This document shows, piece by piece, positions 13,855 to 21,054 of a stretch of 21,054 bases of DNA; within the stretch, counting starts at the first letter, position 1, and the number at the start of each line of letters is the position of its first letter. The notes below the pieces were generated by a model that worked only from the letters and a program-made list of their open reading frames with translations, had not been told where the DNA came from and did no database searches. Position numbers and translations under genes: made by a program. Origin of the DNA: Bacteroidales bacterium (lineage in GTDB: Bacteria > Bacteroidota > Bacteroidia > Bacteroidales > UBA3663); contig JAUNCV010000016.1 of the NCBI GenBank assembly GCA_030526445.1, forward strand, positions 1-21,054, written 5' to 3'.

Positions 13855-15846
13855 TTACCAACCTGGGTTCTGCAAGAAAGTATCGTAAATGGTTACGTCC
13901 GAGTTCTTGAAAGGAAGCAGGTAGTGCTTAGCGGTGTAGTTGCGTTCCACAATCACCTTTTCGCTCCAACCTGTAACCTCTGCTTCAGCAGGATCGTTCT
14001 TTACGAAATCGTAGTTGCCAACACGGGTGAACTCCTGAGAGGTCTTGATGGTGTATGGCTTCTCGGTGAGGAGCAACCAACGCTGAAGGTCGTTCCAGCG
14101 GTGACCCTCGAATGCGAGCTCGCAAGCACGTTCACGACGAACCTCGTCCATGTATGCATTGCCTGAGAGGTAAGCATCGGCTACATGACCAGCACCTACA
14201 CGGTCGCGAAGCTTGTTGATAGCATCAACCGAAGAGAGTGCGCATGAGCTTGCCTTGTAAGTAGCGCCACCTGCTGCTGCACATGCCTCTGCATAAAGAA
14301 GGTAAACATCAGCAACACGCATATAAGGAAGGTTGCACTGAAGAGCATCACCCCAGTTGTAAGCACCATCATACTTGTTAGCCTGATGAGGAACAAGTTT
14401 CTGGCAGTAGTAACCGGTGCGTGAACCGTTGGCATTGTCACGAATGTTACCGCCGGTAAACATCTCGCAATACTGGAACTTCTTGTCCTTGTCAGGATCG
14501 CCGTTGATGTAGCGGAAACCATCGAATACGATGTCGTGGTAGAAGCGTGGGTCACGGTCCTTGAATGGATGGCTTGGGTCGAAGCCAGAAGCCTCGTTGA
14601 TTACGAGCTCACCATTCTTAACAATGTAAGCAGGCTCGCCATTGGCCATGCCGTATGCATAGTTAACATAGTTGGCAGTTGGTTGGTGGATAACAGCGTC
14701 GTGCTCTACGATGCTCGAAATCTTGGTACCCCAAAGCTTGGCAAAGTTCCAGTTCGAACCGTTGTTGCCAATGTATGGATTCTGAAGCATGGTTTCGAAA
14801 CCAGAAGAAGCAGTACCGCCAGGCTGAGCCCAGTTCTTACCAGTGGTGTAGAAGATGTTGGTGAAGTTGGTAGCGCTTGCGGTTTTAGCCACCTTGTGGT
14901 CATAAATGCCGCGTTCCTTCTCCCAGTCGGTTACCTCTTCGTAAGCGAAGTCACCCAAAACGAATGGGGTTGAGCCCTGCTCGATAAGAGTGATGGCCTG
15001 ACCAAGAGCCTCTGCAGCCTTCTTGGCACGCTCAGTGTTGTAGTTGTAGGTGTTCTTGCCACCAGTTTCGCCCTGACCGATGTTGTTGAGTGGGCTGGCA
15101 GCCCAGAGCATTACCTTGCCAGCGTATGCCAAAGCAGTAGCCTTTGAGATGCGGGCACCGTTCATACCCTTTTCGCCAATGTTAGCAGCATCCCAGTTAG
15201 CAGGAAGCAGGTCGGCAGCCTTCTTGAAGTCATCGTATGCCTTATCGGCGCACTCAGCGAAAGAAAGACGTGGGAGAGTGTATGATTCGTTTGGATCGAG
15301 CTCCTGATCAATGTATGGAATGCCACCCATCCAGATCATCTGCTCTTCGTGCCACCATGCGCGGAAGAAGTAGAGCTGGCCTTCAATAGCGTTGCGCTCG
15401 TTCTTGGTAGCATCGAGCAAAAGGTCCATGTTGTTGAGACCAATGTTGGCCTTGCGGATGCAGTACCAAGCGTGCTCGATAGAGTGTGCATACTTGTCTT
15501 TGCTGGTTGGATCAGGATTATCAGCATGCAAGTAGCTCTGGTTGTTCTGATACCAGTTGCGGTAGTTGCCGAGGTCGAACTGGGCGGTAACGTGGCTGTC
15601 GCCAAGACCGGTGTTCATAATCTCGTCCTCACCCCAGTTGAAGGTAGTACACCACATGTTACTCTCCTTCGTTGGAATGCAGTTGTAGATCTCCTCAACA
15701 AAGCCCTGGAAGTTGTTGAAGTTCAAGAAGGCTGTCTCTTTGCTTACGTCCGATTCAGGCTCCTTGTCCAGGTAATCGGTGCATGAAGTTGCTGTGGCAA
15801 CACCCATGGTGCCGATTGCGATATATTTGAAGATAGATTTATTCAT
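13855..15846 (-). CDS. xusB: SusD/RagB-family outer-membrane lipoprotein (XusB-like)
   Basis: 663 residues. The signal peptide ends in TATSC (Cys22), followed by TDYLDKEPESDVSKETAF, a very common SusD N-terminus. Later hallmarks are MRVADVYLLYAEACAAAGG, the signature VRRERACELAFEGHRWNDLQ and the C-terminal LQNPGW. It should bind xylan or its oligosaccharides on the outside of the cell and form the lid of the XusA channel. It lies 20 bases after xusA in the same operon. In the characterised xylan systems XusB is a main xylan-binding protein; that its homologue here binds xylan is inferred from synteny and family. Confidence 0.95.
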   Translation of the reverse strand: MNKSIFKYIAIGTMGVATATSCTDYLDKEPESDVSKETAFLNFNNFQGFVEEIYNCIPTKESNMWCTTFNWGEDEIMNTGLGDSHVTAQFDLGNYRNWYQNNQSYLHADNPDPTSKDKYAHSIEHAWYCIRKANIGLNNMDLLLDATKNERNAIEGQLYFFRAWWHEEQMIWMGGIPYIDQELDPNESYTLPRLSFAECADKAYDDFKKAADLLPANWDAANIGEKGMNGARISKATALAYAGKVMLWAASPLNNIGQGETGGKNTYNYNTERAKKAAEALGQAITLIEQGSTPFVLGDFAYEEVTDWEKERGIYDHKVAKTASATNFTNIFYTTGKNWAQPGGTASSGFETMLQNPYIGNNGSNWNFAKLWGTKISSIVEHDAVIHQPTANYVNYAYGMANGEPAYIVKNGELVINEASGFDPSHPFKDRDPRFYHDIVFDGFRYINGDPDKDKKFQYCEMFTGGNIRDNANGSRTGYYCQKLVPHQANKYDGAYNWGDALQCNLPYMRVADVYLLYAEACAAAGGATYKASSCALSSVDAINKLRDRVGAGHVADAYLSGNAYMDEVRRERACELAFEGHRWNDLQRWLLLTEKPYTIKTSQEFTRVGNYDFVKNDPAEAEVTGWSEKVIVERNYTAKHYLLPFKNSDVTIYDTFLQNPGW

Positions 15847-15866
15847 ACTATATATAATAATGTATA

Positions 15867-18800
15867 TTAGAGGCTGAACTTAAGACCGAAGTTGATACGA
15901 CGCATGGTTGGATAAGCACCGGTTGCACCGCCGTCAGAAGAGAAGTTAGACTCGCGGTCATCTGGCATCTTGCTCCATACGGCAAGGTTGTTACCGCTCA
16001 CATAGAGCTTCACGTTCGAGCAACCAAACTTCTTGGTCCATTCATTCTTAAAGGTGTAAGAGATCTCAGCGTTCTTCAAACGGCAGTAGCTACCGTCATA
16101 AAGGAACTGGGTACACTCATAGTAACCTGGCTTAGAATTGATACGTGGAGTAACAACATCGAAGCTGTTGTGGTTCTGAGCCCACCAGGTACCCTGATCA
16201 TATACATTGGCCTGATTGTAGTCTGAGAGAGAGGTCATGCCTACGCTACGGGTTACGTTGGTAACACCATAGAACTGGATGTTGGCACCCCAGCCTTTCC
16301 ATTCCCAACCCAAGGTGAGGTTGTAAGTGTTCTGAGGAGCACGGCCATAACCGGTTGGAGCCGAGTCGAAGTCATCAATCTTGCCGTCACCGTTGAAGTC
16401 AATGACGCGATAGTCACCTACGAGGCGCTGATTGTCCTTATCCTGAATCTTGGTCGAAGAGTAGAGGTCATCCTGGTTCTGGATAGTGCCATAGTCAAGG
16501 TGCGACTTGGTCTGACCAATCATGAAACCTGCCTGCTTCTGGTAGTTAGGGAGCAATGGAGCATCGTCCTTTACGTTGATCTTGTTCTCAGCGTGAGTCA
16601 TGCTGGCGTTAGCCCAGATGCGCATCTGGTTCTTGAGCACCTTGTTGAAGCGAACTTCGAGCTCGTAACCTTTGGTGGTTACCTTACCCTTGTTCACGGT
16701 TGAAGGAGCTACGCCGAGGTAACCTGGCACTGCACGCTGGCTGCCACCGATGATGATGTCAGAACGCTTATCCTGGAAGAACTCGAGCGAACCTGCCAAC
16801 AGACCATCGAGGAATGAGTAGTCGAGACCGAGGTTCAACTTGCGAACAACCTCCCAGTGTACATCCTTGTTACCTACCGATTCTTCGCGATACCAGTTGT
16901 AGATTGATGAAGAACCATCTGGGTGAAGGTCGGTCTTACCGGCATTGTTGTCGCCAGTTACATAAGCCCACTTGCTCATATAGAGCCAGCGCTGGTTGTA
17001 GCTGTCGTCACCAATCTCACCATAAGAAGCACGAATCTTCATCATATCAAGAATCTTCTTCTCCTTGAGAGCCTTCATGAACTTCTCCTCTGAAATCATC
17101 CAGCCGATAGCGCCTGAGTTGAAGAAGGCGAAGCGGTTGTCTTTCGAGAACTTCTCCGAACCGTTGTAAGCACCGTTGTACTCAACGAAGTAGCGGGTAG
17201 CCCAGTCGTAGGTAGCACGGAAGGCCCAGTCCTCACGATAGGTAGGAATCATTGAACCGTATGCAGTTTCGGTGTGGCTGAAGAGGCCCATGGCTGTTAC
17301 GTTGTGCTTGCCATACTGACGAGCCCAGTTGAGCTGCATCTGGTAGTAGAGGTTGCGATAGGTGCTCCAGTCTTCAACCGAACCATTAGAGATGGTCCAC
17401 TTCTTACCTACTGAGTAGTCGAACTTATCGTATGCCTCATAAGGCTGCTTGAGTGTTACCTCACCAGTCTCAGGGTTGATCCACTTGTGCTGGATTGGGG
17501 TATAGAGGTCGTTTACACCACGATTGCCCTCCACGAAGCGGTTATCCCAAGATACGGTACCGCGGAAGTTCAAGCCCTTGGTGATGAACTCAAGATTCTG
17601 CTCGAGCACAAAGTCGGTGTTGATGCGGGTGGTAGTCTTCTGCTGCTGACCGCCTACTGCAATGCTCTCTGCTGAGTTGGTTACGTTGGTGCCGTGTGGC
17701 AAATAACCCCATGAACCATCCTCGTAACGTGGCACGAATACATCAGGACCGATGTTATAGATACCAGACCACTGCTGTGAAATCTGCCAGTCGCTGTTCA
17801 CAGTGTTGGTCCAAGGAGTCTTCTGGATACCGGTTGAGCCTGCGAGGTTGACCTTGAGGGTAGTGGTCTTGGTCAAAGAGAAGTCGAGGTTCGAACGCAT
17901 GTTGAAGCGCTTGTAGTCATAACCAGTGTCATAACCACGGCCCGACTTGAAGTCCTTGTAGATGTCACCTTCGCTCACGAAGTCAACAGATGCGAAGTAC
18001 TTCACGAAGCGGGTACCACCAGCCACATTCACGTTGGCGTTGTATGACATACAGAAGTCCTCGAAGAGAGCATCCTGCCAGTCAACGTTTGGATAACGCT
18101 CTGAAAGAAGGTTGCCAAACTCATCACGCTTGTTGCCCTGGTTGCGGTAGTTCTGGATGAACGACATAGGCTTCATGATTGACCATGAGTCAGGGCTGAT
18201 GTTCAACTCGTTCTCAATAGCAATATTACGCATGCGCATAGCATCGTAAGAATCAAGTTTGCCTGGCAACTTTGAAGGAATCTTCATGATGGCATTGGCG
18301 GTAACATTGATCTGTGCCTTGCCTTCTGAACCACGCTTGGTGGTAATCAAAATTACACCGTTAGCACCCTTTACACCATACACAGCGGTAGCCGAAGCAT
18401 CCTTCAAAACCGAAATGCTCTGTACCGACTGCATATCCACAGAGCTCATCTCACGCTCTACACCATCCACGAGGACGAGTGGGCTTGAGTTGTTCCATGA
18501 CGATGCACCGCGGATGATAATCTGGGTGTTTTCCTCACCTGGGGTACCACTCGAAGACATGGTGATAACGCCTGGCAGGTTACCGGTAAGAGCCTGGCTG
18601 ATGTCAGAAATACCGGCAGCACGTGTCAAAACTTCACCTGTAGTCTGGGTAATAGCACCTACGACTGAGGCTTTCTTCTGCTGGCCGAAGCCGACAACTA
18701 CAACGTCTTCGAGTACCTCCGAGTCCTCCTCGAGGGTGACATTGATTCGCTTGCCGCTTACAGCTTTAATCTCGACGGGTTTCATACCTACATATGAAAT

Positions 18801-19034
18801 CACGAGAACAGCATTCTCACTTGGTACCTTCAGTTCGAAGTTACCATCAAAATCGGTCACAATACCTGTGGTCCTATCGGACTTCAGGACAACCGATGCA
18901 CCAATGACACTCTCACCTTGAGAGTCAACGACGGTACCCTTCACTACAACGTCTGCCCACGCTGTGGCACAGACTGCCCAAGTGGCAATTGTCAATGAAA
19001 GAAGGCGTCGCCCGTTTTGCATTGAATTGATCAT
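15867..19034 (-). CDS. xusA: SusC/RagA-family TonB-dependent transporter, full-length (XusA-like)
   Basis: 1055 residues from the ATG at 19034; an in-frame ATG four codons later (19022) is an equally possible start. The signal peptide ends at about CATAWA (residue 27). A carboxypeptidase-regulatory-like domain follows (about 29-104: VKGTVVDSQGESVIGASVVL ... FDGNFELKV ... ISYVGMKPVE), then a TonB box EDVVVVGFGQQKK (about 109-121). The plug contains NLPGVITMSSSGTPGE, LVLVDGVEREM, ISVLKDASATAVYGVKGANG and ILITTKRGS. The barrel contains the EF-hand-like DFNGDGKIDDFD and ends RRINFGLKFSL. It is the energy-coupled importer of xylo-oligosaccharides across the outer membrane, paired with XusB. As first gene of the operon it follows a consensus promoter, and should be induced by the HTCS regulator when xylan products are present. 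Confidence 0.96.
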   Translation of the reverse strand: MINSMQNGRRLLSLTIATWAVCATAWADVVVKGTVVDSQGESVIGASVVLKSDRTTGIVTDFDGNFELKVPSENAVLVISYVGMKPVEIKAVSGKRINVTLEEDSEVLEDVVVVGFGQQKKASVVGAITQTTGEVLTRAAGISDISQALTGNLPGVITMSSSGTPGEENTQIIIRGASSWNNSSPLVLVDGVEREMSSVDMQSVQSISVLKDASATAVYGVKGANGVILITTKRGSEGKAQINVTANAIMKIPSKLPGKLDSYDAMRMRNIAIENELNISPDSWSIMKPMSFIQNYRNQGNKRDEFGNLLSERYPNVDWQDALFEDFCMSYNANVNVAGGTRFVKYFASVDFVSEGDIYKDFKSGRGYDTGYDYKRFNMRSNLDFSLTKTTTLKVNLAGSTGIQKTPWTNTVNSDWQISQQWSGIYNIGPDVFVPRYEDGSWGYLPHGTNVTNSAESIAVGGQQQKTTTRINTDFVLEQNLEFITKGLNFRGTVSWDNRFVEGNRGVNDLYTPIQHKWINPETGEVTLKQPYEAYDKFDYSVGKKWTISNGSVEDWSTYRNLYYQMQLNWARQYGKHNVTAMGLFSHTETAYGSMIPTYREDWAFRATYDWATRYFVEYNGAYNGSEKFSKDNRFAFFNSGAIGWMISEEKFMKALKEKKILDMMKIRASYGEIGDDSYNQRWLYMSKWAYVTGDNNAGKTDLHPDGSSSIYNWYREESVGNKDVHWEVVRKLNLGLDYSFLDGLLAGSLEFFQDKRSDIIIGGSQRAVPGYLGVAPSTVNKGKVTTKGYELEVRFNKVLKNQMRIWANASMTHAENKINVKDDAPLLPNYQKQAGFMIGQTKSHLDYGTIQNQDDLYSSTKIQDKDNQRLVGDYRVIDFNGDGKIDDFDSAPTGYGRAPQNTYNLTLGWEWKGWGANIQFYGVTNVTRSVGMTSLSDYNQANVYDQGTWWAQNHNSFDVVTPRINSKPGYYECTQFLYDGSYCRLKNAEISYTFKNEWTKKFGCSNVKLYVSGNNLAVWSKMPDDRESNFSSDGGATGAYPTMRRINFGLKFSL

Positions 19035-19089
19035 TTGATTGGATTTAGATTAACTGAATTGAGTAAGTAGATATCTCGTTTTCGAGGCG

Positions 19090-19120
19090 CAAAGTTATAT
19101 ATAATATATAAACTCGCAAA
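19090..19120 (-). promoter_or_regulatory. xusA operon promoter (Bacteroidota consensus)
   Basis: On the minus strand, TTTG (19120-19117) is followed after 19 bases by TAACTTTG (19097-19090), a full match to the Bacteroidota -33/-7 consensus. The implied transcription start is near 19085, giving a leader of about 50 bases before the xusA ATG. No SD-like sequence is evident in the leader, as is usual in this phylum. Confidence 0.8.
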
Positions 19121-19125
19121 ATATG

Positions 19126-19180
19126 CATGTTACACGATGTGTCTCATTCGTTACGCAAACATTAAAAAAGTGTTACAAAG
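19126..19180. promoter_or_regulatory. Candidate HTCS operator: three phased GTTAC direct repeats upstream of the xusA promoter
   Basis: Three half-sites in the same orientation, TGTTACAC (19128-19135), CGTTACGC (19149-19156) and TGTTACAA (19171-19178), have GTTAC cores spaced 21 and 22 bases apart, about two helical turns each. The first lies about 8 bases upstream of the -33 element, the position expected for an activator contacting RNA polymerase. AraC-family activators commonly bind direct repeats at this spacing. That this is the HTCS target is an inference; the third repeat overlaps the putative terminator of the upstream gene. Confidence 0.45.
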
Positions 19181-19199
19181 TTGTTTTACCTTGTAACAC
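19164..19199 (-). terminator. AT-rich rho-independent terminator of the MBOAT gene
   Basis: On the minus strand, GTGTTACAA (19199-19191) pairs perfectly over nine bases with TTGTAACAC (19178-19170) across a 12-base loop, followed by TTTTTT (19169-19164). It begins about 60 bases past the MBOAT stop codon and ends upstream of the xusA promoter, separating the two units. The stem is poor in G+C and the loop is long, so termination may be weak. The same dyad could instead be part of the xusA operator. Confidence 0.55.
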
Positions 19200-19261
19200 A
19201 ATTTTGAATATCAATAAGTTAAAAATTGTGAACAATCTGTAAAAAGTGTGGTTTTGGCACG

Positions 19262-21052
19262 TCAAAATTGAAAATAAATGAAGGGTTGCATCTCAGCAGT
19301 GACAAATTGATAGATGATAAATATGGCAATGAAACATACAAACAGCATGCCAGGAAGGGGCATTTTGGCAAACAAGATGCGGTAACTACGCTTTAATCTG
19401 GCGGGGAGCCAGTGGATGAGCATGCCCATGGCAAAGAGGATGAAAACGCTCTTGTAGGCTACGATGACTTCGAGTGGATTGACACTCCATGAAGAGCCAA
19501 TCTGACTAATCATCTGGGTGGCAATATTCCATGCAGTTTCATTGGCAACGGCCGGGTCCAGGTTACTGCCTGAACGGAAGAACAAGCGGGTAAAAGTAAT
19601 GAATATAAAGGTGAGCAAAATGCTTCCGGGTTTGCACCAGGTGAGTAGGGGAACAAGGATTAGTATCACCAACAATACATTCCAAAGCGGACTTGGTGCC
19701 ATGCATATCAGCGCAATGAGGAGTAGGGCGTTGAAGGCGATGATGCCGATGCGAAGCGGAAGTCTGGTTTCTTTCCAAACCTTATAAATAATCATGCCCA
19801 GTCCGTTGAGACCGCCCCAGATCATAAAGTTGACCGATGCACCATGCCACAAGCCTCCCAATAGCATTGTAATCATACTATTGGTGTTGGCATAGACAAG
19901 TTTGCGTTTGTCGGGTCTTCTCCATGCATATATTATTATAAAAATGAAGAGTGCAAGTACAATGCCCGAAACAGTCCATGAGCCGCTGAGAATAAGAGCA
20001 GCAAGTGTGATGACCACTACCCAGAAACAGGTGCCAAGCGTGATGTTCCTGTTGCCGCCCAATGGGATGTATAGGTAGGTTTGCAGCCAGCGAGACAGGC
20101 TTATATGCCAGCGTTTCCAGAAGTTCTGACAATTAGGTGCCTTGTAAGGGCTATTGAAATTTTGAGGAAGGTGAAAGCCCATCATGAGGCTGAGTCCGAT
20201 GGCAATATCGGTGTATCCTGAGAAGTCGGCATACACTTGCAGTGAGTAAACAAAGAGTGCCGAGAGGTTTTCGAAGCCGGAGAAGAAGAGTGGATTGGCA
20301 AAGACTCGGTCAATGAAGTTGACTGCCAGGTAATCGCTCAGAATGATTTTCTTGGCCAGACCGTTGAGCACCCAGAAGACAGCCATGCCGAATTGCATGC
20401 GGCTGAGGTGATAGGGTTTATAGAGCTGTGGAATGAAGTCGGAGGCTTTGACAATGGGTCCTGCTACGAGTTGTGGAAAGAACGAGACATAAAAACCAAA
20501 GTCAAGGATGTTGCGCACGGGCCTGATGAGTCCTTTATAGATATCGGCTGTATAGCTGATCACCTGGAAGGTGTAGAACGATATGCCTACGGGAAGAATA
20601 ATGCGCTCTATGCTCCAAATGGGTCTGCCTGCAAGTGCGTTGCCGGCTTGGGCAGCTATGTTGGTGACCTCGAAGTTTGTGCCCAACAGCTGGTTGACCA
20701 TGTCAGCAAAGAAGTAGCTATACTTGAAGTAACAGAGTATGCCGAGATCGATGGTGACCGAAAGGGCTAAAAGCAATTTGGGTAGAATGCTGGTTCGGCC
20801 CTCTCTCAAGTTCTTCATTCTGTAGTGATAGATTCCCTTGCCTATGATAAAGTCGGTGCAAGTGACCAGAATGAGCAAGCCTACGAACCAGCCGCTTGTC
20901 TTGTAGTAAAACAACAGGCTGACCAGCAGCAGATAGGTGTTGCGCATCAGGTGGCGTGGACGCAGTCTTCCTTGCCCGTCCTTTCGCTGAAAGAGGATGA
21001 CTATCAGCGAGAAAAGGGCAAATACAAGAGCAAAGAAGCTCCAGAACTGCAT
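19262..21052 (-). CDS. MBOAT-family O-acyltransferase (AlgI/DltB-like)
   Basis: 596 residues from the ATG at 21052, which is 2 bases from the window edge, so an earlier start cannot be excluded. The beginning MQFWSFFALVFALFS matches the usual AlgI-type first membrane segment, so the start is probably right or very close. Family hallmarks are ILPVGISFYTFQVISYTADI (about 152-171), FFPQLVAGPI, YADFSGYTDIAIG, FWKRWHISLSRWLQTYLYIP (about 311-330) with LGGNR, and GGLWHGAS with the presumed catalytic His403. Such inner-membrane enzymes pass acyl (usually acetyl) groups across the membrane to extracytoplasmic polysaccharides, usually with an AlgJ/AlgX-like partner; no partner is visible here. About 64 residues separate the LGGNR and LGGLWHG motifs, and they include two extra hydrophobic segments. 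Separated from xusA by a terminator-like hairpin, so probably unrelated to xylan use. Confidence 0.9.
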   Translation of the reverse strand: MQFWSFFALVFALFSLIVILFQRKDGQGRLRPRHLMRNTYLLLVSLLFYYKTSGWFVGLLILVTCTDFIIGKGIYHYRMKNLREGRTSILPKLLLALSVTIDLGILCYFKYSYFFADMVNQLLGTNFEVTNIAAQAGNALAGRPIWSIERIILPVGISFYTFQVISYTADIYKGLIRPVRNILDFGFYVSFFPQLVAGPIVKASDFIPQLYKPYHLSRMQFGMAVFWVLNGLAKKIILSDYLAVNFIDRVFANPLFFSGFENLSALFVYSLQVYADFSGYTDIAIGLSLMMGFHLPQNFNSPYKAPNCQNFWKRWHISLSRWLQTYLYIPLGGNRNITLGTCFWVVVITLAALILSGSWTVSGIVLALFIFIIIYAWRRPDKRKLVYANTNSMITMLLGGLWHGASVNFMIWGGLNGLGMIIYKVWKETRLPLRIGIIAFNALLLIALICMAPSPLWNVLLVILILVPLLTWCKPGSILLTFIFITFTRLFFRSGSNLDPAVANETAWNIATQMISQIGSSWSVNPLEVIVAYKSVFILFAMGMLIHWLPARLKRSYRILFAKMPLPGMLFVCFIAIFIIYQFVTAEMQPFIYFQF

Positions 21053-21054
21053 TT

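Noticed and set aside
13371..13910. 179-codon plus-strand open frame across the xusB/xusC junction
   Set aside because: It is antisense to the XusC plug domain and the xusB end, both well supported; no independent evidence of coding.
18259..18921. 220-codon open frame on the plus strand opposite the start of xusA
   Set aside because: It is antisense to the conserved N-terminal and plug domains of XusA, has no recognisable domain and no promoter, and looks like a by-product of codon bias in the true gene.
19075..19086. CTCG-TTTT-CGAG hairpin at the start of the xusA leader
   Set aside because: Only a 4-base stem at the predicted transcription start; too weak to call a leader element or riboswitch.
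19225..19236. Palindrome ATTGTGAACAAT between the MBOAT stop and its terminator
   Set aside because: It is short, in an AT-rich region, far from the promoter and single-copy; not enough to call a binding site.
19035..19261. Cis-antisense small RNA of the kind found at some Bacteroides polysaccharide loci
   Set aside because: I found no plus-strand TAnnTTTG promoter match facing into the xusA leader, so there is nothing to support a call.

Overview
The window is a Bacteroidota chromosome segment, most likely from Prevotellaceae (Prevotella/Segatella-like) or a close Bacteroides relative. The evidence is paired SusC/SusD genes, SusD proteins ending in N-x-G-W, lipoproteins with short Bacteroidota-type signal peptides, TTTG / TAnnTTTG promoters, and a hybrid two-component (HTCS) regulator. 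No rRNA, tRNA, IS element, phage gene or CRISPR array was seen. No gene-free stretch exceeds 300 bases; the two longest gaps (4974-5247 and 19035-19261) are annotated below.

Right-centre (5248-19034, minus strand): a six-gene operon with gaps of only 9-32 bases, in the order SusC, SusD, SusC, SusD, DUF1735/DUF5627-type lipoprotein, GH10 endoxylanase. This is the order of the known xylan utilisation core xusA-xusB-xusC-xusD-xusE-xyn10 of Prevotella and Bacteroides. The surface lipoproteins XusB, XusD and XusE should bind xylan. The lipoprotein xylanase, whose catalytic domain is split by what look like three carbohydrate-binding modules, should cut it at the cell surface. The two SusC transporters import the oligosaccharides. 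A consensus promoter lies just upstream of xusA, preceded by three helically phased GTTAC repeats that could be the regulator's operator. A hairpin with a T-run ends the operon.

Left (1-763, plus strand): the C-terminal receiver and AraC-type DNA-binding domains of an HTCS regulator, cut by the window edge. It is the obvious candidate activator of the xus operon, but a separate three-gene unit lies between them.

Left-centre (767-4973, minus strand): a compact operon with its own promoter. It encodes an exported DUF3857-type protein without a transglutaminase domain, a polytopic membrane protein with a large soluble C-terminal half (probably DUF6057), and a lipoprotein with a beta-propeller (PD40) region and a CxxCH haem-type motif. 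Its function is unknown. It converges on the HTCS gene with 3 bases between stop codons.

Right edge (19262-21052, minus strand): an AlgI/DltB-like MBOAT O-acyltransferase, complete or nearly so, which belongs to a different unit continuing beyond the window.

The most notable non-coding signals are a set of five degenerate 22-23 base tandem units at 5066-5177, and the phased repeats upstream of xusA.
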